Below are positions 49,582-57,833 of a DNA stretch of 64,000 bases, one piece after another. Location of the stretch: positions 62,001-126,000 of the forward strand of contig CANGKZ010000001.1 in the NCBI GenBank assembly GCA_947454705.1, written 5' to 3'. The notes beneath the pieces are model-generated. The model was not told where the DNA came from. It made no database searches and was given only the letters and a program-made list of their open reading frames with translations. A program made the translations under genes and the position numbers. The number at the start of each line of letters is the position of its first letter. The stretch's first letter is position 1. The DNA is from Verrucomicrobiota bacterium. Lineage in GTDB: Bacteria > Verrucomicrobiota > Verrucomicrobiia > Limisphaerales > UBA9464.

Positions 49582-50547
49582 ATGAGCCCGACCATTCAGC
49601 TCATCCTTTCTTCTGGAACCCGTGTTGTGACGCGCAGGGATGCGCATGGCATGGGTGGTGACCGCTTGATTCCCAAGGGGAGCGTTGGCGAAATCGTGAC
49701 CTCACCGCTCGATGCCCAGCACGCCTATCAGGTGCGATTCAATGATGGCGTGGAGGCGATGCTCCGAAGGTCGGAATTCTCGATTCTCAAACATTTCAAG
49801 ACCAACGAAGCCCTCGGGCGTCCCGGAGATTCGGAGGCGGGAGCTTCGGACTCGGAGGATCGAGAGTTCGAAACCTGGAAGCCTTGTATCATTTACCGCT
49901 GCATCGTGGGCTCGCAGGCCTTTGGACTGAGTGGTGAAGACTCGGATGTGGATCGCCGGGGTATTTATCTTCCTCCTGCGGAAGTTCACTGGTCGCTGTA
50001 CGGATTCCCCGAGCAGTTGGAGAATGACGCGACCCAGGAAGCCTATTGGGAATTGCAGAAGTTTCTGGTGATGGCGCTGAAGGCTAATCCAAACATTCTG
50101 GAGTGTCTCTACACGCCCCTGGTCGAGCATGCCGATTCGCTTGCCCAGGAGTTGCTGGGAGAGCGGCACCGGTTTCTGTCGAAGCTCATCTTTCAGACCT
50201 ACAGCGGTTATGTGATGAGCCAGTTCAAAAAGCTGGAACAGGACCTTCGAGCCCGCGGAGAGATCAAGTGGAAGCATGCGATGCACTTGGTGCGCCTGCT
50301 GCTCTCCGGAATCACGATGCTTCGAGAAGGCTCGCTGCGTGTTCGGCTGGATGAACATCGGGACGGGCTTCTCTCCATCAAGCGAGGCGAACGCGAATGG
50401 GCCGATGTGAACCAGTGGCGGCTTTCGCTCCATTCCGAGTTTGAATCGGCCCTGGGTATTACCAGCCTGCCTGATAGACCGGACTATGCGTGGGCAAATC
50501 AGTTTCTAATCCGGGCGCGGAGGCACAAGGCCTTCTCCGGATCCTGA
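49582..50547 (+). CDS. RlaP-type predicted nucleotidyltransferase with N-terminal barrel domain
   Basis: 321 residues, no signal peptide. Residues about 1-72 look like a small SH3/KOW-like barrel (GSVGEIVTSPLDAQHAYQV, NDGVEAMLRRSEF). The DNA-polymerase-beta-like nucleotidyltransferase core follows: G110-S111 in CIVGSQAFGL and the metal-binding Asp triad D120, D122, D124 in GEDSDVDRRGIYLPP. The helical remainder (LQKFLVMALKANPNILECLYTP; KHAMHLVRLLLSGI) is that of RlaP, named for its link to bacterial RNA repair genes. It may add nucleotides to damaged RNA ends, but the reaction is unproven. It starts the repair operon; hen1 begins 20 bp after its stop. Confidence 0.85.
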   Translation: MSPTIQLILSSGTRVVTRRDAHGMGGDRLIPKGSVGEIVTSPLDAQHAYQVRFNDGVEAMLRRSEFSILKHFKTNEALGRPGDSEAGASDSEDREFETWKPCIIYRCIVGSQAFGLSGEDSDVDRRGIYLPPAEVHWSLYGFPEQLENDATQEAYWELQKFLVMALKANPNILECLYTPLVEHADSLAQELLGERHRFLSKLIFQTYSGYVMSQFKKLEQDLRARGEIKWKHAMHLVRLLLSGITMLREGSLRVRLDEHRDGLLSIKRGEREWADVNQWRLSLHSEFESALGITSLPDRPDYAWANQFLIRARRHKAFSGS

Positions 50548-50567
50548 GACCCATTGGGGAATTCGAA

Positions 50568-52049
50568 ATGCTGCTCACCATTGCCACGACGCATCAGCCT
50601 GCGACCGATCTGGGATATCTCCTGCGAAAGAATCCGGCGCGACTGCAATCGTTCCGCCTCTCGTTCGGGACCGCCTGGGTCTTTTATCCCGAGGCCACCG
50701 ACGAACAATGCGAAATGGCGTTGCAGGTCGAGGTGGATCCTGTGGGGCTCGTTCGAAATCGCCGTGGTCCGCAGGGCGAGGCCCGGACGCTCGATCAATA
50801 CGTGAATGACCGTCCGTACGCTGCTTCCTCCTTTCTCAGCGTGGCGATTGCCGATGTCTTTGGGACCGCGCTGTCCGGCGTCTGCAAGGAACGACCCGGA
50901 CTGGAAGATTTGCCTCTCCCGTTTGAAGTCACCGTAGCCGCCCTGCCGTGCCGCGGTGGTGAGGAACTCCTGCGCAGAATGTTTGAACCGCTTGGCTACG
51001 CAGTTGAGACGGAACCGCTGCCCCTCGATTCGCGGTTCTCCGAGTGGGGAGTGAGTCGGTATTTCCGCGTCAAACTCTCCGCAAAGATCCCGCTTCAGCG
51101 GCTGCTGTCGCACCTCTACGTCCTCGTGCCAGTACTCGACAACGACAAGCACTACTGGGTGGGGGAGGACGAAGTGTCCAAGCTGCTGCGCCACGGGGAA
51201 GGCTGGCTTGCCACACATCCGGAACGGGAGTTGGTGGCGAGGCGTTATCTGAAGCACCAGCGTCGGCTCGTGGAAGATGCCATGTCCCAACTTGTGGTCG
51301 AAACTGGGGTCGATCCCGACGAGGAGCAGCAGCGTCAAGACGCCGAGGAAATGGCGTTGGAGTCGTGTGTGAGTGCCGCCGGTACTGCTGTCGCGATCGG
51401 GACCCCGGAAGCGGATGCGCGAGTTGAGGAGGAAACCGGAGGCTCACTGAATGAGCAACGGATGGGAACGGTGTTGGCGGTCCTGAAATCGACAAGGGCC
51501 AGCCGGGTGCTGGATCTCGGGTGTGGGGAGGGACGGCTTTTGCGGGCATTGCTCAAGGAGTCCCAGTTCAGCGAGATCGTCGGTGTGGATGTTTCCCATC
51601 GCGCGCTGGAAGTCGCGCGGGATCGGATTCGATACGATCGGATGTCGGAGATTCAGCGCGCGCGTGTGAAGATTCTGCAGGGATCGCTCATGTACCGGGA
51701 TCAAAGAATCTCCAGCTACGAGGCGGCGGCGGTGGTGGAGGTGATCGAACATTTGGATGCGCCGCGGCTGGCTGCGTTTGAGCGGGTGGTGTTTGGCTGC
51801 GCGAAGCCGGATCATGTGGTGGTCACCACTCCAAACCGGGAATACAACGTGAAATGGGAGAGCCTTCCCGGCGGGCAATTCCGCCATCGTGATCATCGCT
51901 TTGAATGGACCCGGGCGGAGTTCCGCACCTGGGCCGAGCGTGTCGCGTCCGGGTTTGGGTATCGTGTGCGCTATCTACCGGTGGGTCCCGAGGACGCGAC
52001 GGTGGGTCCGCCCACTCAGCTGGCGTTGTTTGAAAGGAATTCTCCATGA
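50568..52049 (+). CDS. hen1: Hen1, RNA 3'-end 2'-O-methyltransferase of the RNA repair system
   Basis: 493 residues from the ATG at 50568 (MLLTIATTHQPATDLGYLL), preceded by GGGGA; an in-frame ATG at 50490 lies in the upstream gene. The N-terminal half (1-240) is the bacteria-specific domain that activates Pnkp for ligation (LRKNPARLQSFRLSFGTAWVFYPE). The methyltransferase half has the SAM block DLGCGEGRL (316-324) and the metal ligands expected of Hen1: E391, E394 and H395 in VEVIEHLD, and H443 in FRHRDHRFEW. All are present. Hen1 methylates the ribose 2'-OH at the cut 3' end before ligation, so the repaired site resists a second cut by the same ribotoxin. It overlaps the HEAT gene by ATGA. 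Confidence 0.96.
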   Translation: MLLTIATTHQPATDLGYLLRKNPARLQSFRLSFGTAWVFYPEATDEQCEMALQVEVDPVGLVRNRRGPQGEARTLDQYVNDRPYAASSFLSVAIADVFGTALSGVCKERPGLEDLPLPFEVTVAALPCRGGEELLRRMFEPLGYAVETEPLPLDSRFSEWGVSRYFRVKLSAKIPLQRLLSHLYVLVPVLDNDKHYWVGEDEVSKLLRHGEGWLATHPERELVARRYLKHQRRLVEDAMSQLVVETGVDPDEEQQRQDAEEMALESCVSAAGTAVAIGTPEADARVEEETGGSLNEQRMGTVLAVLKSTRASRVLDLGCGEGRLLRALLKESQFSEIVGVDVSHRALEVARDRIRYDRMSEIQRARVKILQGSLMYRDQRISSYEAAAVVEVIEHLDAPRLAAFERVVFGCAKPDHVVVTTPNREYNVKWESLPGGQFRHRDHRFEWTRAEFRTWAERVASGFGYRVRYLPVGPEDATVGPPTQLALFERNSP

Positions 52050-52879
52050 GCCCGGCGATCCTTCCCGAGGATTCCAAGACACGGGCACTCTCCTCGATCG
52101 AGCTTCGGCGTCATCTTCAAGATCCCGCTGCCGATCAGGAATCCTATCCGTGGATTTCTGCCATGCGGGAACTGCAGTGCCGACTCCCGGAGGAGTTCGA
52201 ATCCGTGATTTCATTGAGCACCAGCGAATCTCCAAGGGATCGTGAACTCGCCGCGGATCTTTTGGGACAAAACCTCCTAGCTGAAAAACAGAGGCTTCCG
52301 GAGGTCCGTCAGATTCTACTTCAAATGCTGAACCGGGAACAGATGCCCCCGGTGGTGAAGGCGATCGCCTTCGCACTGGGTCACGTCAACGGTCCGGAGT
52401 GCCTTGTGCCCTTGGTGAACCTAAGTGAGCACCCGAGTGCGGATGTTCGCCTTGCGGCGGTCTCAAGTCTGGGAGGGGGTGCGGATCCGCGTGCAATTGC
52501 GGCAATGATCCCGCGGGTGTCGGATGAAGATTGCGACGTGCGGAATTGGGCGACCTTTGGACTCGGCTCGTTGGTCGAGGTTGATGCGCCCGGGATCCGG
52601 GAAGCCCTGCTGAGCAGGTTGAATGACGCCGATTTGGAGATTCGCGATGAGGCCCTCATCGGGCTCGCGCGACGCCGTGAATCGCGCGCAGTTCCTGCGC
52701 TTCTTCGGGAATTGCAGAGCCTGAAGGCAAGGGGAGGTTCCACCGAGCAGTGGGAGTGGTTTGTCTCGGAGTTGGAGGAGGCCTTGAAGTTGGTTCCGGA
52801 TCCGATGGAGTCCTCCGACTGGGCCCCTGTGGCTAAGGCGATTTCAGCGCTCCGTTCGGAAGGAGGAAATCGCCCGTGA
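52046..52879 (+). CDS. HEAT-repeat protein embedded in the RNA repair operon
   Basis: 277 residues, cytoplasmic. Residues about 55-215 are helical pairs of HEAT type (ELAADLLGQNLL; PPVVKAIAFALGHVNGPECLVPLV; ADVRLAAVSSLGGGADPRAIAAMI; DCDVRNWATFGLGSLVEVDAPGIREALLSRLN; DLEIRDEALIGLARRRESRAVPALL). No catalytic motif is visible. HEAT arrays bind proteins or nucleic acids; alkylpurine glycosylases of AlkD type are built this way too, though no active-site Asp is evident. Start and stop overlap both neighbours (ATGA with hen1, GTGA with pnkp), which ties it to the pathway. A scaffold between Hen1, Pnkp and damaged RNA is a guess. Confidence 0.88.
   Translation: MSPAILPEDSKTRALSSIELRRHLQDPAADQESYPWISAMRELQCRLPEEFESVISLSTSESPRDRELAADLLGQNLLAEKQRLPEVRQILLQMLNREQMPPVVKAIAFALGHVNGPECLVPLVNLSEHPSADVRLAAVSSLGGGADPRAIAAMIPRVSDEDCDVRNWATFGLGSLVEVDAPGIREALLSRLNDADLEIRDEALIGLARRRESRAVPALLRELQSLKARGGSTEQWEWFVSELEEALKLVPDPMESSDWAPVAKAISALRSEGGNRP
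52861..52866 (+). promoter_or_regulatory. Strong ribosome binding site deciding the GTG start of pnkp
   Basis: AGGAGG lies nine bases before the GTG at 52876, inside the end of the HEAT gene. It supports the GTG start, whose codon overlaps the HEAT stop as GTGA. Confidence 0.75.
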
Positions 52880-55449
52880 CACTTTCCATTCCAGAGCTCT
52901 CGTTGGTGGTCCTGATCGGTGTTTCAGGTTCAGGAAAAAGCACCTTTGCACGGCGTCATTTTCGCCCGACGGAAATCCTCTCCTCGGACACGTGCCGGGG
53001 AATGGTGAGCGATGATGAAAACAATCAGGCCGCCACGCCGGATGCGTTTGATCTGCTGCACTTCATCGCCCGGAAGCGTCTAGCTGCCGGGAAACTCACG
53101 GTGGTGGATGCCACCAACGTGCAGCCGGAATCGCGGAGGACCCTGGTGGAGCTCGCTCGCGAATACCACTTCCTGCCGGTGGCGCTGGTGTTGGACGTGC
53201 CGGAGAATGTGGCCCATGCCCGGAACCGAGAACGTCAGGATCGGGCCTTTGGGCCTCACGTGATTCGTCAGCAGGCCCAGCAGCTTCATCGATCGCTTCG
53301 GGGACTGCAGCGCGAGGGATTTCGCCATGTTCACATTCTGAGATCGTCGGAGGAGGCCGACCGCGTCGTCATCGAGCGTCAGCCCTTGTGGAACAATCTG
53401 AGACACGAGCACGGTCCGTTTGATCTGATCGGCGACGTGCACGGATGCTTCGACGAGCTCGTCGAATTGCTGCATCGGCTGGGATATTCGGTCGAAACTG
53501 TTTCCGACCCAGCCACGGAGTCAGGCGCTCCGCGAACTGCGGTGGTGCCTCCAAACGGTCGCAAATTGGTTTTCCTCGGAGACTTGGTGGATCGCGGTCC
53601 CAAGGTTTCGGAAACGCTCAAACTGGTGATGCGTGCCGTCGCTGATGGCGTGGCGCTTTGTGTTCCCGGGAATCACGACGCGAAGCTGCTGCGAAAACTG
53701 CAGGGTCGCGATGTTCAAATCACCCACGGGCTCCGGGAATCGGTGGAACAACTCGATCGAGAATCGGAAGCGTTTCGAAAAGAAGTTGCCGGCTTTATTG
53801 ATGACCTGGTGAGCCACTACGTCCTGGATGATGGGAAGCTGGTGGTTGCCCACGCGGGGTTGAAGGAATCGATGCACGGCCGTGGATCCGGTGCCGTTCG
53901 TGACTTCGCCCTGTATGGGGAGACGACGGGTGAAACCGATGAGTTCGGCCTCCCGGTGCGTCACAACTGGGCCGCGGAATATCGGGGCACGGCCACGGTC
54001 GTCTACGGCCACACCCCGGTGCCTGAACCCGAATGGCTCAATCGAACGATCAACATTGATACAGGATGTGTGTTCGGCGGACGGCTCACGGCACTCCGTT
54101 ATCCGGAAATGGAGCTCATCGCTGTACCCGCCCGGGCGACCTACACCGAGCCGCGGAGGCCGTTTCTTCCCCCAGCAGAGAAGGCGTCCGCGCTGTCCAT
54201 CCAACATGAGAACGACGATCTGCTCGATCTTTCCGATGTGATCGGCAAACGGATCATCGGCACACGCCTGCACGGGAATGTCACCATCCGCGAAGAGAAC
54301 GCTGCAGCCGCGTTGGAGGTGATGAGTCGGTTCGCTGCGAATCCGAAATGGCTGATCTATCTGCCCCCGACCATGTCTCCGAGTGAGACCAGCGGACTTG
54401 CCGAGTTTCTCGAGCATCCGTCGGAGGCCTTTGCGTATTATCGCAATTCCGGGATCCCGCAGGTGGTCTGCGAGGAGAAACACATGGGATCCCGGGCCGT
54501 GGTGATTGTGTGCCGGGACCACGCCGCGGCGCGGAGACGATTCGGGATCGTCGAGGATGCGGGTGGAATTTGCTACACGCGCACCGGGCGTCGTTTCTTT
54601 GACGATTCCAGTCTGGAGTCCGAGCTCCTGGATTGTGTGCGACGGGCGGTCACCGATGCTGGATTGTGGGACGAGTTGAAGACCGACTGGATGTGCCTCG
54701 ATTGCGAGCTGATGCCGTGGAGTGCCAAGGCGCAGGAATTGGTAAAGCAGCAATACGCCGCCGTGGGAGCGGCAGCGGCAGCGTCCTTGAGATCCGAAGA
54801 AGGGGCGTTGAGTCGGACACTGAACCGCCTGCCCGAGGCGGCTGAACTGCTTTCGAGGACCTCCGAGCGAAGCCGAATGGTGAGTGATTATGTCGAGGCC
54901 TATCGGCGCTACTGCTGGCCGGTGAATTCCGTCGATGATCTCAAGCTGGCCCCGTTTCATTTGTTGGCGACCGAGGGACAGGTTCATTGCGACAAGCCGC
55001 ACGACTGGCACATGAACACGTTGGCGCGTCTGGCCGGTGGCGTGTTGATGGCCACCCCATTCCGCGTGGTGAACGTCACCGACCCTGGGAGCGAGGGTGA
55101 AGCCGTCGCGTGGTGGGAAGCCCTCACCCAGCGCGGTGGAGAAGGGATGGTGGTAAAGCCGCTGGATTTCATCGCCAAGGGCCGCCGAGGGCTGATCCAG
55201 CCGGCAATCAAGTCCCGCGGGCGGGAATACCTCAGGCTGATCTACGGTCCCGAGTACACACTGCCTGCCAATCTCAACCGCCTTCGCTCACGGGGGCTCG
55301 CAGCCAAGCGGTCGCTGGCGCTTCGGGAATTTGCACTCGGCGTAGAGTCCCTTGAACGGTTTGTGCGGAAGGAACCACTCCGGCGCGTGCATGAGGCGGT
55401 GTTCGGAGTCCTTGCACTCGAGAGCGAACCCGTTGACCCACGTCTGTAG
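52876..55449 (+). CDS. pnkp: Pnkp: polynucleotide kinase-phosphatase-ligase of the RNA repair system
   Basis: 857 residues, the usual three-module size. Kinase (1-170): P-loop GVSGSGKS (15-22) and SSDTCRG (D38). Phosphatase (180-420): D187 and H189 in GDVHGCFDEL, D236 in GDLVDRGP, N267-H268 in GNHD, H326 in VVAHAGLK and H379 in YGHTP. Ligase/nucleotidyltransferase (450-857): K535 in EEKHMGSRA as the AMP-accepting Lys, then GGEGMVVKP near 755. All key residues are present. Pnkp phosphorylates 5'-OH ends, removes 2',3'-cyclic or 3' phosphate and, with Hen1, seals the RNA. The GTG start is set by AGGAGG at 52861. It ends seven bases before the second nucleotidyltransferase gene. Confidence 0.97.
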   Translation: MTLSIPELSLVVLIGVSGSGKSTFARRHFRPTEILSSDTCRGMVSDDENNQAATPDAFDLLHFIARKRLAAGKLTVVDATNVQPESRRTLVELAREYHFLPVALVLDVPENVAHARNRERQDRAFGPHVIRQQAQQLHRSLRGLQREGFRHVHILRSSEEADRVVIERQPLWNNLRHEHGPFDLIGDVHGCFDELVELLHRLGYSVETVSDPATESGAPRTAVVPPNGRKLVFLGDLVDRGPKVSETLKLVMRAVADGVALCVPGNHDAKLLRKLQGRDVQITHGLRESVEQLDRESEAFRKEVAGFIDDLVSHYVLDDGKLVVAHAGLKESMHGRGSGAVRDFALYGETTGETDEFGLPVRHNWAAEYRGTATVVYGHTPVPEPEWLNRTINIDTGCVFGGRLTALRYPEMELIAVPARATYTEPRRPFLPPAEKASALSIQHENDDLLDLSDVIGKRIIGTRLHGNVTIREENAAAALEVMSRFAANPKWLIYLPPTMSPSETSGLAEFLEHPSEAFAYYRNSGIPQVVCEEKHMGSRAVVIVCRDHAAARRRFGIVEDAGGICYTRTGRRFFDDSSLESELLDCVRRAVTDAGLWDELKTDWMCLDCELMPWSAKAQELVKQQYAAVGAAAAASLRSEEGALSRTLNRLPEAAELLSRTSERSRMVSDYVEAYRRYCWPVNSVDDLKLAPFHLLATEGQVHCDKPHDWHMNTLARLAGGVLMATPFRVVNVTDPGSEGEAVAWWEALTQRGGEGMVVKPLDFIAKGRRGLIQPAIKSRGREYLRLIYGPEYTLPANLNRLRSRGLAAKRSLALREFALGVESLERFVRKEPLRRVHEAVFGVLALESEPVDPRL

Positions 55450-55456
55450 GAATTCC

Positions 55457-56215
55457 ATGAACATTGAGCCCCGACTCCATCGGATCGTTGCCGACCAGCC
55501 CTATCCGTTGATGTTTGCCACCATCAGCGGCGCGCATCTTTACGGATTCCCCTCACCTGACTCGGATTTTGACCTGCGCGGAGTTCATTTGCTCCCGCTC
55601 GATCGGTTGGTCGGGCTCGACGTGCGTGACGAAACCCTTGAGGACTCGCGCATCATCGAGGGACTCGAGATGGACATCGTCAGTCACGACGCGAAGAAGT
55701 TCTTCTCCCTCCTGCTGAAGAAGAACGGATACGTGCTCGAGCAGCTCTATTCGCCCCTCGTTGTGTTGACCACTCCAGAGCACGACGAACTTAAGAAGAT
55801 CGCCACGGGTTGCATCACACGACACCACTCGCATCACTACTTCGGATTTGCCGAAACCCAGTGGAAGCTCTTTGAGAAAGAGCAACCGCGTCGCGTAAAG
55901 CCCCTCTTGTATGTCTATCGGGTGCTGCTGACGGGGATTCACTTGATGCGATCTGGAGTCATCAACGCCAACCTCGTGGAGTTGAATGCGGAGATGGGGC
56001 TCCCGTACGTGGACGATCTGATTCGCCGAAAACAAACCGGGGAAAATACGACGCTGGACGACGGCGATATTGAGTTTCACCGCGGGGAATACGAACGGTT
56101 GCGGGCGCTCATGCAGACCGCGCATGACTCGAGCTCGTTGAGGGAAATTCCCGACGAAGGAACAAAAGCCGCGTTGAACGAACTGTTGGTTCGAATCCGC
56201 CTCGCGACACGTTGA
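55457..56215 (+). CDS. Second RlaP-type predicted nucleotidyltransferase (no N-terminal barrel)
   Basis: 252 residues from the ATG at 55457, preceded by AGGAATTCC; longer in-frame forms overlap pnkp. The nucleotidyltransferase core begins at once: G25-A26 in ISGAHLYGF, with the Asp triad D35, D37, D39 in SPDSDFDLRG. The helical half (KKFFSLLLKKNGYVLEQLYSPLVVL; LLYVYRVLLTGIHLMRSG) matches the order of helices in the first gene of the operon, but the two share little exact sequence. It lacks the SH3-like front domain. Two divergent copies around Hen1-Pnkp suggest different ends or substrates are handled by each. It is the last gene of the operon. Confidence 0.86.
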   Translation: MNIEPRLHRIVADQPYPLMFATISGAHLYGFPSPDSDFDLRGVHLLPLDRLVGLDVRDETLEDSRIIEGLEMDIVSHDAKKFFSLLLKKNGYVLEQLYSPLVVLTTPEHDELKKIATGCITRHHSHHYFGFAETQWKLFEKEQPRRVKPLLYVYRVLLTGIHLMRSGVINANLVELNAEMGLPYVDDLIRRKQTGENTTLDDGDIEFHRGEYERLRALMQTAHDSSSLREIPDEGTKAALNELLVRIRLATR

Positions 56216-56308
56216 TTCAGAAATCTATTCCGCAGATGGATGTGGAACCACTCGTCGCGGATGAAGGGGCGAACTCGATCGGCGAAATCCATGCTGAATC
56301 GAATCGCC

Positions 56309-56342
56309 GACTTTGGACCCGGGACTTTGGGCTTTGGACTCT
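56309..56342 (+). repeat. GGACTTTGGAC-type dispersed repeat fragment
   Basis: GACTTTGGACCCGGGACTTT and GGGCTTTGGACT repeat the second module of 7115-7148 and 25355-25382. It lies between the convergent end of the RNA repair operon and the lipoprotein gene. Confidence 0.65.
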
Positions 56343-56356
56343 GCGCTTCCTCTCGA

Positions 56357-57655
56357 TCAATGCCTGGTGGATTGAAAGCGCGCCGGAGGATGGAATTCGA
56401 AGACTGCGGTCCGAAAGATTCGGAAGGTCAGGTTGAGGGATTTCGGCGGGGCGTTGGGCGGGTTGGGGAGCGACAGATGGTACTCGTTGAAATCCGTCGG
56501 AGCGTACGCGCCGCCGAAGGTCATCGGCTTTGCGTTCCATTCGCGTCCAAGCTCATCATGCACCCGCTCGAGTTCCACGCGCACTCCGGGAGGACGCCCC
56601 TCGACGTTCACTTCCACGTTCGGAGAGTTGCCGAGGGAACGGTAGAACAATGTGATGCCCAATTGTGGAACTCGCGTGCTGAGTTGGCGCGGAGGCGGGG
56701 TGGTGACCATCCGTCCCCCTTCGGAGGGGTCGACGAAGTTTTTGAATTCGATACGGTCCAAGGTGGTTTCCGCATCGCTTCCGGGCATATCGGTCTCCAC
56801 CACAAGTCGCCATGCGGGCTCATCCGGGAACAGTGCGGCTTGAAACGGGTGGGCCGCAGTCCGATCGAGGACGCGACCTATGGGAACGTGAAGCAGATTC
56901 CCTCCTGGATCTGAGAGCTCGTATCCAAGAACCCGAAGCGGTTTTCCGTCGGAACCGCTCGCTTCGAATTTCAAATAGGTTCGCTGAATCATGCGACCCG
57001 GGGCGGGCGAGTTGGTGAGCGCCCAGTTGGTTACGGTGAGGTCAAAGAGGGTCGCTTCAATCCCGGACTTGGATCGAGTGATGGGTAGGGAATCGGGACT
57101 CCACGAAGGGCCGCTGTAGGGTTGCGGATTTCGAAGGTGCACCACAGCGCTCGATGTGGGCCAGTCGCGGGATCCCACCACGGGCTCCTGCACTTCAAGC
57201 GGGATCACCTTCGCTCGGCGGGGAAAACGTTCGAGGACGACGGAATCCACCGCGGGCAAGCCGGGCGGAGTGTTAACACCCTGCATGTCGACCCAAAAGC
57301 CCTCTGAGGTGGTGTTTCCCGGATGGAGAAGTCGTAGCGAGGCACGTGTTCCAGAATTGGTGGGGGCTTCGACCGGACGGGTCCACATCACCAGGGAAGG
57401 ACGGGGCGAGGTGGAAATCTGAACCTGTGCCGCGGCCGCCGGGTAGCAGAAGCGCAGGACGCGTTGCAGGACGCTCGGCAGACGCTTGTCGAGAATCTGC
57501 ATCGATTGACCCGGGGCGATGTGATTGGTGCCATAGGTGACGGTCCAGATGCGGACGGTTCGCCCGTCCCGCAACGGCATGGTCTCCTCGCGCGAGCATC
57601 CACAGGTCAGCAGCAGGAAAAGACCCAGAACCCAACTCCCTCCCTTCCAATCCAT
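56357..57655 (-). CDS. Putative lipoprotein of unknown function
   Basis: 432 residues. The N-terminal 20 residues (WVLGLFLLLTCGC) form a signal peptide ending in a Cys that fits a lipobox only loosely, so membrane anchoring is likely but not certain. The mature part is beta-rich throughout (VMWTRPVEAPTN, EFKNFVDPSEGGRMVT, ITLFYRSLGNSPNVEV, LTFRIFRTAVFEFHP), with no catalytic motif that I recognise. It is convergent with the RNA repair operon and divergent from the PEP carboxylase gene. Nothing in its sequence ties it to either. The family is unknown to me. Confidence 0.65.
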   Translation of the reverse strand: MDWKGGSWVLGLFLLLTCGCSREETMPLRDGRTVRIWTVTYGTNHIAPGQSMQILDKRLPSVLQRVLRFCYPAAAAQVQISTSPRPSLVMWTRPVEAPTNSGTRASLRLLHPGNTTSEGFWVDMQGVNTPPGLPAVDSVVLERFPRRAKVIPLEVQEPVVGSRDWPTSSAVVHLRNPQPYSGPSWSPDSLPITRSKSGIEATLFDLTVTNWALTNSPAPGRMIQRTYLKFEASGSDGKPLRVLGYELSDPGGNLLHVPIGRVLDRTAAHPFQAALFPDEPAWRLVVETDMPGSDAETTLDRIEFKNFVDPSEGGRMVTTPPPRQLSTRVPQLGITLFYRSLGNSPNVEVNVEGRPPGVRVELERVHDELGREWNAKPMTFGGAYAPTDFNEYHLSLPNPPNAPPKSLNLTFRIFRTAVFEFHPPARFQSTRH

Positions 57656-57833
57656 GGCGGGACGCTAGGCCGGAGGCGCGGAATCGCACCAGCGATTTTG
57701 AAGTATCACGGTTGATTCGCTTTCTCGGCCGACTTGAGCGGGGAAGTTGCCTGCGGGATTTCCTGATGTTCCGCAGGTTGAGATTTGTGTCGTTCGATGG
57801 AATTGTCCGCCCCGCTCGGCGGCAACCCACACC

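Noticed and set aside
57747-57833. TTG start for PEP carboxylase
   Set aside because: The extension is unlike the family and the ATG at 57834 gives the usual length.
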